A DNA stretch of 64,000 bases from Actinobaculum massiliense (GCF_001457435.1 NZ_LN881717.1:691896-755895), one strand, 5' to 3'; shown: positions 34,549 to 43,089, counted from the stretch's first letter. Notes: generated by a model not told the origin, from the letters alone. Numbers and translations: made by a program.

Positions 34549-34584
34549 GCCACCACCGAGCATCGGGAAAAACTCGGCGGTGGC
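34549..34584 (-). terminator. Terminator of the sugar-porter gene
   Basis: GCCACCACCGAG pairs with CTCGGCGGTGGC with one central mismatch and a 12-nt loop. On the reverse strand it is followed by ATCTTTTC. It closes the acquired-looking cassette on its left side. Confidence 0.75.
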
Positions 34585-34614
34585 ACCTCGTCGTAGGATT
34601 TACTTCTTATCTCC

Positions 34615-36012
34615 TTATAGGTTATATTTCATGTCCTCTAGCTCGATCCCCTTCGTTTCCGGAATATGGCGGACAACCAGCCAGATCAGGATCGCCATGA
34701 CCGCAGCGTAAGAGAAGTATGTTCCCGAAAGACCAATGCTCTGTTTGAGAACGGGGAACAGAAGCGTTACTAATGTTCCACCAATCCAGTTGGCGGCGGT
34801 TGCCACGGCGATGCCTGCCGTGCGGATCTGGTTGGGGAAAATCTCCCCAAGGAACACCCACAAAACAACACCCCAAGTTCCGCAGAAAATGATGTAGACG
34901 AGATGCACGCTGATCAAGCAAATAACAGCCCAGGCACCAGTGAGGTTCAGACTACCCTCGGCGGAAACCGTCCCCTGCATGAACGTAATAGCAGAAACAA
35001 CCATCGTCACAAACATCCCTATTGCTCCCCAGAAGAGCAAAGGTCGACGCCCAACCTTGTCAATTACCAGCATTCCCACAATCGTCATGACAATTCCAAT
35101 AACGGAGGTCAGTACAGGGATAAAGACCGAAAGATTTCCTTGGAAACCAACTGTAGACCACAGGTCCGTCGCGTAAAGTAAGACGTTATTGATACCGGCC
35201 ATCTGAATAAGGAAAGCAAAGCCAAGAGCGACCCACATAACTGGACGCAGACCGTATTTCTTATCAAGCAGATCGGCAAAACGCGGCCGCTCACCAGTGA
35301 GCGATTCCTTGATAGCAACAACCCGTCCCGCCGGATCGTCATCGGTTCCAACCATCGCAATGACACGCTTGGCATCCTCAAATCTACCTATTGAAACGAG
35401 ATAACGAGGCGACTCGGGGAGAAACACAACGAAAATCCCGTAGAGAAGTGCCGGCAAAAGCTCACTCATAAACATCCATCTCCACGTGTACAGACCGAAC
35501 CACGCAACAGCGTCAGCTGATCCCGTGACTTTGACGAGAATGTAATTGGTTATGAACGCGCCAAAAATTCCAATTGCTATGGCAAGTTGCTGGAGTGTAC
35601 CCAGGCGGCCTCGCTTATCGGCCGGCGCAATCTCGGCAATATACGCAGGCGCGATGACCGCCGACGCCCCGACACCGAACCCTCCAACGAGCCTCCAGAA
35701 AATCAAGGCTTCGGCCGAAAAAGAAAGCCCGCTCATCAGTGCGGAAATCGCAAACAAGCACGCGGCCCCTAACATTACTTTTACGCGACCAAACCTGTTC
35801 GAGGCGCCGCCCGCTAGAGCGGCACCAATTGCCGCCCCTAGACTGACGACCGACACTACGAAACCCGTTGTCCAGGCATTGAGGTCGAATCCCGTCGTCG
35901 CCCCAGCAACGGAACCAATTGCTCCATTTATGACGGCAACGTCAAAGCCGAAAAGAAATCCACCGAGCGCGGCTGCCCCGGCAACTTGTGTCAGTTTGCT
36001 TTTTCCACTCAT
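34615..36012 (-). CDS. MFS sugar porter (SP family)
   Basis: 465 residues, 12 membrane segments. Signature motifs of sugar porters are present: GGFLFGFDVAVINGAI in helix 1, NRFGRVKVM (motif A), PESPRYLV after helix 6, QMAGINNVLLY in helix 7, DKVGRRPLL and IPETKGIELE at the C-terminus. It should import a sugar or related polyol or acid by proton symport. Codon use and local GC are visibly lower than in the flanks. ATG 36012 follows AAGGG at 8 nt. It lies 32 bp downstream of the double hydrolase gene, probably the same operon under the GntR regulator. Confidence 0.9.
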   Translation of the reverse strand: MSGKSKLTQVAGAAALGGFLFGFDVAVINGAIGSVAGATTGFDLNAWTTGFVVSVVSLGAAIGAALAGGASNRFGRVKVMLGAACLFAISALMSGLSFSAEALIFWRLVGGFGVGASAVIAPAYIAEIAPADKRGRLGTLQQLAIAIGIFGAFITNYILVKVTGSADAVAWFGLYTWRWMFMSELLPALLYGIFVVFLPESPRYLVSIGRFEDAKRVIAMVGTDDDPAGRVVAIKESLTGERPRFADLLDKKYGLRPVMWVALGFAFLIQMAGINNVLLYATDLWSTVGFQGNLSVFIPVLTSVIGIVMTIVGMLVIDKVGRRPLLFWGAIGMFVTMVVSAITFMQGTVSAEGSLNLTGAWAVICLISVHLVYIIFCGTWGVVLWVFLGEIFPNQIRTAGIAVATAANWIGGTLVTLLFPVLKQSIGLSGTYFSYAAVMAILIWLVVRHIPETKGIELEDMKYNL

Positions 36013-36044
36013 GAGAGGCCCTTACAATCCTTAGATCACCGTAA

Positions 36045-37760
36045 TTAAAAAGAAGTTGATAGAAAACCTGCTATTACACTCTGGACTTGATCCCAGGTAT
36101 TGGTCCCCGGCACAGAAAGCGCACCGTGGAACGTTCCCGGGAACATGTGCAGGCTCGTAGGAACACCTGCTTCGACAAGCCGAGTCGCGAGGCCAATCCC
36201 CTCATCTCGGAGGGGGTCCACAGGATTAACGAAGATAAGTGTGGGAGGAAAGTTCGCTAATTCTTCACGCCCGAGCACAGCCAGTTTGTCGGGCGATTCT
36301 CGAAGATAGTGTTTCCAGGCACCCGTCGAAGCCGCTCGCGTCCACACTGGGCCATCGGCAAATAAGTCGAATGAACGGGTAGCCATCTGCGGCTCTAGAC
36401 ACGGCTCTAGGAGGACTAGCCCAGCCAGGCCGTCTGATCCCTCGACTGTCTCAACTGCGAGCCCTGCACCCGCAGAATCTCCATAAAGAAAAACATCATG
36501 GCCGGGGAACACTTCCTTCACCCAGCGCACAGTATCCAAGCAATCATCTCGTCCTGAAGGCCACGGGTCCTCTGGAGCCAGATGATATTCAGGGGAAACT
36601 ACTGCGGTCGCGCCAAACAACTCCATAAGCTCAGAGTTGCGGCAGTCATCGTAAATAGCTTTCCCAGCAACGTAACCTCCACCATGAATGGAGATGACCA
36701 CCGACTTCTTCGCTGAGCCCTCCCAAGAACATTCACCCCGTTGTGAAGTCTCGCGGCGAATTACCCGCACAACGCATCTCCCCGAAGGCAAAGCGACATT
36801 TTCAACATGGCTTCCTCGACCAACATCCTCTCCGCTCAGCAACCGCTCGCCTTCTGCACGCATGGCGAGAACATCCTCTTGTGTTGCAGTTATTTGCGCG
36901 GGTGTTCCCTCAAGGACGGGTTTCAGCTCACTCGCTATAAAGGGATGAATAGGATTATTCGCCCTATGATGCTCCTTCAGGAACGCGTCCACGAGCGAAT
37001 AGAAAGTCTCGGGCTGGTCTCTCCTCACGGTGTGCGTCGCGTTTGAGATAAGTGCGGAGCTCAGATTCCGATTGGCATACTTCGCTATCTCGTCAATCCC
37101 GCTCCCACCGAAAAGCACATCGTCCTTATCGCCGGTCAAAAGAAGCGTTGGCATTCTCAAGCGACATAAAACATCGCGTCCCAACGCACCAACTACGCCC
37201 GTCGCCACGAAATCGCGATCTACCTGCGTTTTCCCTTGCGCCCAAGGTCCATACTCACTGGGAGGCCAGTTTCTATACACGCGCATAAGCTCAACAATTG
37301 CCTCACCCACATGCTCCGTCACGAGCTCTTGCCTAGCGACCAACGCCGCCGCTTCGTTTCGATAAAGGTCTTGCTGCTCCGGGGTCAAAAGCGCTGGATC
37401 TTCGAGGACGACACAGCTAACACACTCCGGGTATCGATCGGCAATATGGGCCGCAACCGCACCACCAAGAGAATGCCCCATAAGCACGACCTTGCCTGAC
37501 AACGAATCTCGCGCGGCCTCTATAACAACCTTGCTCATGGTGCACACGCATGCGGAGAAAGGATCCTCGAGCTCGGCGTGCGTAAATGGCCTAGAGAGGC
37601 CGTGGCCAAGCGTGTCAACGAGTAGTACTTTCCATCGATCTTTCCAATGCAATGCGACATCCGATAGCGAAGCGGCGTTGTCAGTTACACCGTGAAACGC
37701 GACTAAAGTACCGTCTACGTCCCTCCCGCTGACCGATAGCGAAATTTCATGCTGGTTCAT
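36045..37760 (-). CDS. Fused double alpha/beta hydrolase
   Basis: 571 residues with two complete hydrolase domains. Domain 1 (about 1-265) has the nucleophile Ser97 (GHSLGG), oxyanion VAFHGVTDN and His243 (SNATHT). Domain 2 (about 290-571) is of the hormone-sensitive-lipase type. It has HGGG at 359-362, nucleophile Ser429 (GDSAGAG), Asp in NPVDPLRD and His in FPGTFHG. Both triads look intact. The fusion of an MhpC-like and an Aes/HSL-like hydrolase in one chain is unusual. It may deacylate a substrate brought in by the downstream porter. Translation starts at ATG 37760 after AAAGG. Lower GC than neighbours. Confidence 0.82.
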   Translation of the reverse strand: MNQHEISLSVSGRDVDGTLVAFHGVTDNAASLSDVALHWKDRWKVLLVDTLGHGLSRPFTHAELEDPFSACVCTMSKVVIEAARDSLSGKVVLMGHSLGGAVAAHIADRYPECVSCVVLEDPALLTPEQQDLYRNEAAALVARQELVTEHVGEAIVELMRVYRNWPPSEYGPWAQGKTQVDRDFVATGVVGALGRDVLCRLRMPTLLLTGDKDDVLFGGSGIDEIAKYANRNLSSALISNATHTVRRDQPETFYSLVDAFLKEHHRANNPIHPFIASELKPVLEGTPAQITATQEDVLAMRAEGERLLSGEDVGRGSHVENVALPSGRCVVRVIRRETSQRGECSWEGSAKKSVVISIHGGGYVAGKAIYDDCRNSELMELFGATAVVSPEYHLAPEDPWPSGRDDCLDTVRWVKEVFPGHDVFLYGDSAGAGLAVETVEGSDGLAGLVLLEPCLEPQMATRSFDLFADGPVWTRAASTGAWKHYLRESPDKLAVLGREELANFPPTLIFVNPVDPLRDEGIGLATRLVEAGVPTSLHMFPGTFHGALSVPGTNTWDQVQSVIAGFLSTSF

Positions 37761-37788
37761 TTTGCACCTTTGCAGTTTCAGCTAAGAT

Positions 37789-37806
37789 AAACACCCTAGG
37801 GTGTTT
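37789..37806. promoter_or_regulatory. GntR operator O1, perfect 18-bp palindrome
   Basis: AAACACCCTAGGGTGTTT is its own reverse complement. It lies in the 130-bp divergent gap, 28 bp before the hydrolase start. It probably binds the adjacent GntR protein. The regulator assignment is inferred from location. Confidence 0.72.
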
Positions 37807-37808
37807 GA

Positions 37809-37826
37809 ACACACACTAGGGTGAAC
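37809..37826. promoter_or_regulatory. GntR operator O2, degenerate copy within the GntR promoter
   Basis: The sequence centred on CACTAGGGTG matches O1 at 13 of 18 positions and is displaced by 20 bp, about two helical turns. It sits between a TTGAAC (-35, 37805-37810) and a TAGAAT (-10, 37830-37835) that would drive the GntR gene, a layout suited to autorepression. Confidence 0.6.
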
Positions 37827-37890
37827 ATCTAGAATTGTCAAGAACGCGACCGATAAATTAACGAATACAGAAGATTTGGCGGAGGTCGAC

Positions 37891-38688
37891 ATGAAAGCGA
37901 AATATGCCGAAGTGTACGAAGCTTTGGTAAGACGCATTTCCGAAATGAATCCTGGCGATAGGCTGGAAAGCGAAGTTGATCTTGCCTCCTCCTTCCAGGT
38001 GTCACCAATGACAGTGCGCCGCGCCCTAATGCTTCTTGCCCAAGAGGGGCGCACGGTTGGCAAACCAGGATCAGGTACTTACGTTCTCAATACACATGCC
38101 AACACTTCTCCTTCGCGAAAAGAGGGAAGTGCACGGCCGGTGCCAAGCACTCTCCCATGCGCGGCACAGATCCAAACACCAGAAACCCATCCACAATTAC
38201 TCTCTGCCGAAATCACCACCGCCAGCCCCGAAGAGTGTGAACTCCTTGATATAGCAAACGGGGCATTCGTCATACGGATCAAGCGGATACATCATTACGA
38301 TTCCTCGCCCAACTCGGCCCCAACACCTATCGGCGTCGAAACTGCCGTCATAGACGCGAAATCCTTTCCAGGTCTGCTAGGGAAAGATCTGTCCGGTAAT
38401 CTGCTTGAGATCCTCCTAGTTATTCCACAGGATTTGACCAACAATTCCGAGACAGCCACCAATCAGGATGGCGGGCACCGCGGTGAGCCCCTCGTGTGCA
38501 CAACTAGCATCACCGCAGCCTCCGCAGGGGGGCGAGACGCCCAGATCCTCTCATGCAAAGAATCAGAGGCGTGTCTGGCAGTGGAACAGGTTCTATCAAC
38601 CAAAAGCACCAATAGAACAGTTGCCGTTATTGAGTCTCTCTTTCTCGGCGCGAATTACTCATTAGAACTGAACACAGAGTCTCGCTAA
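37891..38688 (+). CDS. GntR-family transcriptional regulator (HutC/UTRA type)
   Basis: 265 residues. The N-terminal winged helix-turn-helix (about 5-70) shows the GntR pattern: MNPGDRLESEVDLASSFQVS, then MTVRRALMLLAQEG and PGSGTYV. The C-terminal ligand domain (about 105-260) resembles UTRA domains, which bind sugar phosphates or other small effectors. ATG 37891 is chosen because GGAGG lies 6 nt upstream; the frame also has TTG 37876. Divergent from the hydrolase-porter operon with two operators between them, so it probably represses both. Confidence 0.87.
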   Translation: MKAKYAEVYEALVRRISEMNPGDRLESEVDLASSFQVSPMTVRRALMLLAQEGRTVGKPGSGTYVLNTHANTSPSRKEGSARPVPSTLPCAAQIQTPETHPQLLSAEITTASPEECELLDIANGAFVIRIKRIHHYDSSPNSAPTPIGVETAVIDAKSFPGLLGKDLSGNLLEILLVIPQDLTNNSETATNQDGGHRGEPLVCTTSITAASAGGRDAQILSCKESEACLAVEQVLSTKSTNRTVAVIESLFLGANYSLELNTESR

Positions 38689-38779
38689 CCGGGAGGCCAC
38701 CCCATCCAGAACGACAACCGCTGGGCAGATCTTGTAACCTGTTCACCTTCCTCGCCACCACAGCCCGGTATCTTAAAAC

Positions 38780-38816
38780 GAAGCGGGCACCGCACATTAC
38801 GCGCGCTACCCGCTTC
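38780..38816. terminator. Terminator between GntR and NlpC/P60 genes
   Basis: GAAGCGGG pairs with CCCGCTTC around a 21-nt interior. The reverse strand continues GTTTTAAG. It can end both convergent transcripts and marks the right border of the lower-GC cassette. Confidence 0.68.
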
Positions 38817-38861
38817 AACTCTTAGCTTCTTTTAGTTCTAGCTTCGCAATCTTGCTTTGGC

Positions 38862-39545
38862 CTAGAAGACTCGGATAACCGTGGGGGTTCCGATCCAAGA
38901 ATTGGGGCCAACCGCGGTTCCCATCGAGGGGTTCCAGGCACCCACGTTCTTGGTGCCACCCACCGAGATGGCAACATGGCCCGGCCAGTAGAGGATGTCC
39001 CCCGCCTGAACCTGCGAGTAGGGCACCTTGCGCCCAACCGACAGCACCGAAGCCGGGGTGCTACCAATCTTCACACCGTGCTGAGCGTAAACCCAGCGCA
39101 CAAAGCCAATGCAATCCCAGCCTGCCGGAGTAGTTCCACCCCAGCGGTAACGCGATCCCACATACGAAAGCGCGGTGGCGGCAACGGAAGAGTTGGATCC
39201 CTGAACGGCTACGGGCTCTTGAGCCGTAGAGGCCGAGTTTTGCTTTTCAACCGAGAAAGCAGCGCCGATCGAAGCCCTCTCTGTCGAGAAGGTAATCTGC
39301 TCGACGTTCCATTCCGCGTCGCTCGGCGCAGTGACGGCAACCGTCGCGCCCGTTTCATCTTCCTGATGCGGGTTGCTTACCGCTTTAAGCTCGTTTTTCG
39401 AATCCTCGGCGGAATCAGCGGTCGCGGCAGGGATAACTGCCCCAAAGATAGTTCCAAAAGCGAGCGCTGCAGCTACGCCGCGCCCAGCAGGCGACGTAAC
39501 AATGCCGGCAAGTGCCTTGCGATCAATCGCGTGGCGTCCCGTCAT
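38862..39545 (-). CDS. Secreted NlpC/P60 peptidoglycan endopeptidase A
   Basis: 227 residues. A hydrophobic export segment (GVAAALAFGTIFGAVIPAA, about 23-41) is followed by a linker and a C-terminal NlpC/P60 domain (about 118-227). The catalytic Cys145 is in DCIGF, where most homologues have DCSGF. His190 is in PGHVAISVGG. It should cleave D-Glu-mDAP or D-Glu-Lys bonds in wall stem peptides. ATG 39545 follows GAGGAG; the longer frame to 39590 lacks a ribosome-binding site. It is a paralogue of the next gene, sharing the LTSPAGRGV/VTSPAGRGV leader and KAVSNPH block. Confidence 0.88.
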   Translation of the reverse strand: MTGRHAIDRKALAGIVTSPAGRGVAAALAFGTIFGAVIPAATADSAEDSKNELKAVSNPHQEDETGATVAVTAPSDAEWNVEQITFSTERASIGAAFSVEKQNSASTAQEPVAVQGSNSSVAATALSYVGSRYRWGGTTPAGWDCIGFVRWVYAQHGVKIGSTPASVLSVGRKVPYSQVQAGDILYWPGHVAISVGGTKNVGAWNPSMGTAVGPNSWIGTPTVIRVF

Positions 39546-39617
39546 CGACTTCTCCTCAATTTGTTCTACAACTTTCGCGAAGTCGTCCACTGCACGCCCC
39601 GCTTGACTAGCAACAGA

Positions 39618-39654
39618 ATAACAAGTCGATAACGCTTTGTAACGGTTTTATAAC
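39618..39654 (+). promoter_or_regulatory. Four RTAAC direct repeats upstream of NlpC/P60 A (MtrA-like sites)
   Basis: ATAAC, ATAAC, GTAAC and ATAAC start at 39618, 39629, 39639 and 39650, periods 11, 10 and 11 bp. The array is 73-109 bp before the gene start. Direct GTMAC-type repeats at about one helical turn are typical of OmpR-family regulators, MtrA in particular. The regulator itself is not in this window. Confidence 0.6.
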
Positions 39655-39814
39655 GTTGCGCTTGTCATATCTTTCTAAACAAATAGAAAACCGCTCCATA
39701 ACGCCAAAAAGTCCGCGAGACTCGCCAATGCTTCATGTCACTCACTCGCCAAACCGGCGTTGAGAAAGCACACGGCATCGCGTCGTCGCGGACTTCATGC
39801 CCCTTTGGGGAAAC

Positions 39815-40600
39815 TTAGGCGACCCGAATGAACGTCGGATTGCCGTAGTTCGGGCCCACCGCAGTACCGGCCTTCGGGTTACGAGCAGCGATGTGCTGGC
39901 CGTTGCCAATGTAAATGCCCACGTGGCCGGGCCACCACATGAGGTCGCCGGGCTGAGCCTGCGAAGCAGGAACCACCGTTCCCGCGCTGCGCTGGGCCGA
40001 CGAGCTACGGGGCAGAGAAATTCCAGCCTGGCGGTATACGTAGCTCGTGAATCCCGAGCAATCAAAACCGGCAGGGGTGGTTCCACCCGAGCGGTAGGGA
40101 GAGCCCGCATATTGCAAAGCAATGGAAACAATAGAGGAGCCAGATCCCGAGGGAGCAACCGAAACAGGGGCCGCTTGCGACGCGACCGCGGCCGTATCCT
40201 CAGTGGCCGTAGCGCGCGTACGGGTGGCACCCTGCGCATCGGCGCGAGACTCGGCTGTTTCCTGGTTCGCTACGCGCTCAGGCTGAGTAGCAACCTCAAC
40301 CCGCGGCGCCTCGACCTTGAAGGCACCAACGAGCGAAGCAGTTTCGTCAAGAGAAATTCGCTCGAGCTTCCATTCCGCATCCGCTGGAGCGGTAACCGGC
40401 TTGGTGACCGAGGCGGGAGCAACGGAGTGAGGATTAGAGACGGCCTTCAACGCGTGCGCCTTGGGGGCGCTATCCGCGGAAGCCGCTGGAATGAACGATC
40501 CAGCAACCGTGCCAAAAGCAAGAGCCGCTACAACGCCGCGACCTGCGGGAGAAGTGAGGATTCCCGACTTTTCTTCGCGGTAAGCGTGGCTACCTGACAT
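39815..40600 (-). CDS. Secreted NlpC/P60 peptidoglycan endopeptidase B
   Basis: 261 residues. The export segment is GVVAALAFGTVAGSFIPAASA (about 22-42), followed by an Ala/Thr-rich linker and the NlpC/P60 domain (about 152-261). The catalytic Cys181 is in the standard DCSGF and His226 in PGHVGIYIG. ATG 40600 follows GAGGAG at 9 nt; upstream in-frame codons add no homologous sequence. It lies 269 bp upstream of the paralogue, each with its own regulatory region, so they look like a tandem duplication with separate promoters. Confidence 0.9.
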   Translation of the reverse strand: MSGSHAYREEKSGILTSPAGRGVVAALAFGTVAGSFIPAASADSAPKAHALKAVSNPHSVAPASVTKPVTAPADAEWKLERISLDETASLVGAFKVEAPRVEVATQPERVANQETAESRADAQGATRTRATATEDTAAVASQAAPVSVAPSGSGSSIVSIALQYAGSPYRSGGTTPAGFDCSGFTSYVYRQAGISLPRSSSAQRSAGTVVPASQAQPGDLMWWPGHVGIYIGNGQHIAARNPKAGTAVGPNYGNPTFIRVA

Positions 40601-40690
40601 ACCTAAGCTCCTCGGTAGGACATTTGGACCTGACCTCATCGCAACGGCATTAACCTCTCGCGATGAATACCTTCTTTAGAGTACTCATCG

Positions 40691-40717
40691 GTCACGCAAA
40701 TGTCACGGTTTTGTAAC
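40691..40717 (+). promoter_or_regulatory. Three GTMAC direct repeats upstream of NlpC/P60 B (MtrA-like sites)
   Basis: GTCAC, GTCAC and GTAAC start at 40691, 40702 and 40713, each exactly 11 bp apart. The last continues GTAACAGCG, close to the GTCACAGCG motif described for mycobacterial MtrA. They lie 91-117 bp before the gene start. The rest of the 350-bp gap (40601-40950) holds a small hairpin CCCTT/AAGGG at 40766-40782. Confidence 0.65.
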
Positions 40718-40950
40718 AGCGTAATGGGCCACGTTTTTAATGAACAACGGCGAACCAACTTCAATCCCTTATTTTGCAAGGGTTTTATCGGGCCTCGGTG
40801 AGGTAGATAAATAAAATGACCTCGGAAACACCTACGGAAAAGTCACAAAAGTATCTCATTTTTGTGGCTCAACACACAGCGCGCCCTGCGCCGCGCCTAG
40901 CGCCTGTGGTCACCGCTTCGCCTGCGATGGCGCCGCGGCCCGCGCCCGCG

Positions 40951-41637
40951 CTAAACCCTCTGCACCTGCAAATGCTTTTGCACCCACTCGGAAAGTTCCA
41001 TGCTTCCGGAATCGGACACCGCTTTCACAACGGCGTCGTGCACCTCGAGGCGCGCCCGCGCCCCGGGAAGCAGGCCCGCTTCACGCAAATTGAGCAGAAC
41101 GTCCGGATCGGTTTGAAGCACTTCGCCAATGCGCGCGACGAGGATTTCGCCTCCGGAATTTCGCGCCACGAACTCCTCCACGGACACCAGACCCGCCACC
41201 TCGGCGCAACTGGATCCGGGCCCGGTGGCGCCCTCGGGCGGGATCGGGTTCCCAAATGGATCCTTCACGCCACTGACCATTTTGGAAATGTACTGTTCGA
41301 GCTCTTCGCTCATCACGTGTTCCCAGCGGCACGCCTCGATGTGCACGTGCTCCCACGGCATCTGAATTACGTCGAGCAGCAGGCGTTCGGCGAGTCGGTG
41401 CTTACGCATCACCGAGGTCGCGAGCGCCCGGCCTTCCGGCGTTAGGCGCAAAACGCGATCGCGGTCGACGACGAGGAACCCGTCTCGCTCCAAGCGGCCG
41501 ACGGTTTCCGACACGGTAGGCTTGGACTGATCCAGGCGCTCCACGAGCCGGGCGCGCAAAGGAACAATGCCCTCCTCCTCAAGTTCATAAATCGCCTTGA
41601 GGTACATTTCCCGAGTATCGACCAAATCATCGCTCAC
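40951..41637 (-). CDS. DtxR/IdeR-type metal-dependent repressor
   Basis: 228 residues with three domains: winged helix (1-73), dimerisation (74-140) and a C-terminal SH3-like domain (about 150-226). The metal ligands of DtxR are all present with a shift of one: Met11, Cys103, Glu106 and His107 (site 1), and His80, Glu84 and His99 (site 2). It should bind DNA with Fe(II) or Mn(II) and repress metal uptake. The GTG start follows GGGAGG. It is 45 bp downstream of an EntS-like exporter, probably co-transcribed. Confidence 0.92.
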   Translation of the reverse strand: MSDDLVDTREMYLKAIYELEEEGIVPLRARLVERLDQSKPTVSETVGRLERDGFLVVDRDRVLRLTPEGRALATSVMRKHRLAERLLLDVIQMPWEHVHIEACRWEHVMSEELEQYISKMVSGVKDPFGNPIPPEGATGPGSSCAEVAGLVSVEEFVARNSGGEILVARIGEVLQTDPDVLLNLREAGLLPGARARLEVHDAVVKAVSDSGSMELSEWVQKHLQVQRV

Positions 41638-41682
41638 GGCCGGCCTCCCTCGCTTGTCCTGTGCTTCTCATTTCACGTTTTT

Positions 41683-43089
41683 TCACGACGCCGAAGCGCC
41701 GCCGCCCTCTTGCCGGGCATCGCCGCCCTTATTATCCCTGTTTTTTCTTTCGGTTTCTCCAGAACGTTCGGCGCTGGCGGATTCTGAGCTCGCACCGGGC
41801 TCGGGCTCCTGGCCATGCTCGAGCGGGCCGAGGATTTCCAAATGCAACGGGTTGCGGATGCGATAGTGCACCTCAACGTCCCATTTCTGGCGGCCCCAAA
41901 CGTAAGCGCCCAATACGGCGACGAAGCAGCCAATAGCGCCTATCCCCACGCCCCAGCGAGCACCAAGCGCATTCGAGATCCAGCCCACCAGGAGCGCGCC
42001 GAGCGGGGTAACGCCCTGGTTCACCGTCTGATACAGGGCCACCACCCTCCCGCGCATTTCCGGCGCGGTGGACATCTGCACGGCGGTATTCGCTCCGGTG
42101 AGCATCACCAGCATGAAGTACCCAATGGGGATAAGCGTGATGGTGTAAAGCCAGAAGACGGGCATAAGGGCGTTGACCGTCATGGCCACGCCTAGACCAA
42201 ATATTGCACCCACCACCGAGCGCACCCGCGGCTGGCGCGTGCGCCGCGCGCCATGGATTGCACCGGAGAGAGAGCCGACGGCGAGGATCGAGCCCACGAT
42301 TCCGAACTCGCCCGCCCCACGGTCGAAGACGGAGGTGGACATAGCCGCCGTCGTCAACTGGTTATTCAGTGCCAGGCAGGAAGCAATTCCTACCACGCAG
42401 AAAATGAGCAAGAGGTCCGACCGCTTGGAAACGTAGGCCATCCCGTGGCGGATTCCCTGCAGGGTGGATTCCTTCTTTTCCGCGACCGGGGCGGGGTGGA
42501 ACTCGTTGGCCCGCATCACCAGCAGCGCGCTGAGGGTGGCCAGGAACATCGCGCCATTAATAATGAAAACCCAGCCGGTGCCCACCAGGGAGATAAGTCC
42601 GCCTGCTACCGCCGGTCCGATGAGGCGCGCGATATTGAAGCACATTGAGTTGAGCCCGACGGCGTTGGGCAGCGAGCGCGGGGGCACGAGCTCGGAGATG
42701 AAGGTCAGGCGGGGCGGACCGTCGAAGGCCGCAACGACTCCGAGCAAAAGCGCGAAAATCGAAACGTTGACCACATTGGCCGCGCCGGTGAGAACCAGGG
42801 CTCCCAAGCCCAAGGCGAGGACCATCATCCCGAGCTGGGTCAGGAAAACCATTTTGCGCTTGTCAAAGCGATCAGCCAGAGCGCCAGCCACCGGCATGAT
42901 AAAGAGAACGGGAAGGAACTGAAGGGCGGTGACCACGCCGACAGCGAAGGCATCGTTGTCCGTGAGGTCATGGATTACCAACCAGTCCTGGGCAATGCGT
43001 TGCATCCAGGTGCCGGTGTTGGCAATGAGTGCGGCAAAGAACCACACTCGATAGTTATGGTATTTCAGGCTGGCGAATGTGCGCCCCAA
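41683..43089 (-). CDS. MFS exporter (EntS/MFS_3 type)
   Basis: 468 residues, 12 membrane segments, with FASLKYHNYRVWFFAALIAN at the start and AGALADRFDKRKMVFLT (motif A), typical of the MFS_3 family that includes the enterobactin exporter EntS and macrolide pumps. The C-terminal 45 residues are charged and disordered. A TTG start at 43089 has GGGAGG 11 nt upstream. Linkage with the DtxR gene suggests a metal or siderophore-related cargo. Substrate not determined. Confidence 0.84.
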   Translation of the reverse strand: MGRTFASLKYHNYRVWFFAALIANTGTWMQRIAQDWLVIHDLTDNDAFAVGVVTALQFLPVLFIMPVAGALADRFDKRKMVFLTQLGMMVLALGLGALVLTGAANVVNVSIFALLLGVVAAFDGPPRLTFISELVPPRSLPNAVGLNSMCFNIARLIGPAVAGGLISLVGTGWVFIINGAMFLATLSALLVMRANEFHPAPVAEKKESTLQGIRHGMAYVSKRSDLLLIFCVVGIASCLALNNQLTTAAMSTSVFDRGAGEFGIVGSILAVGSLSGAIHGARRTRQPRVRSVVGAIFGLGVAMTVNALMPVFWLYTITLIPIGYFMLVMLTGANTAVQMSTAPEMRGRVVALYQTVNQGVTPLGALLVGWISNALGARWGVGIGAIGCFVAVLGAYVWGRQKWDVEVHYRIRNPLHLEILGPLEHGQEPEPGASSESASAERSGETERKNRDNKGGDARQEGGGASAS

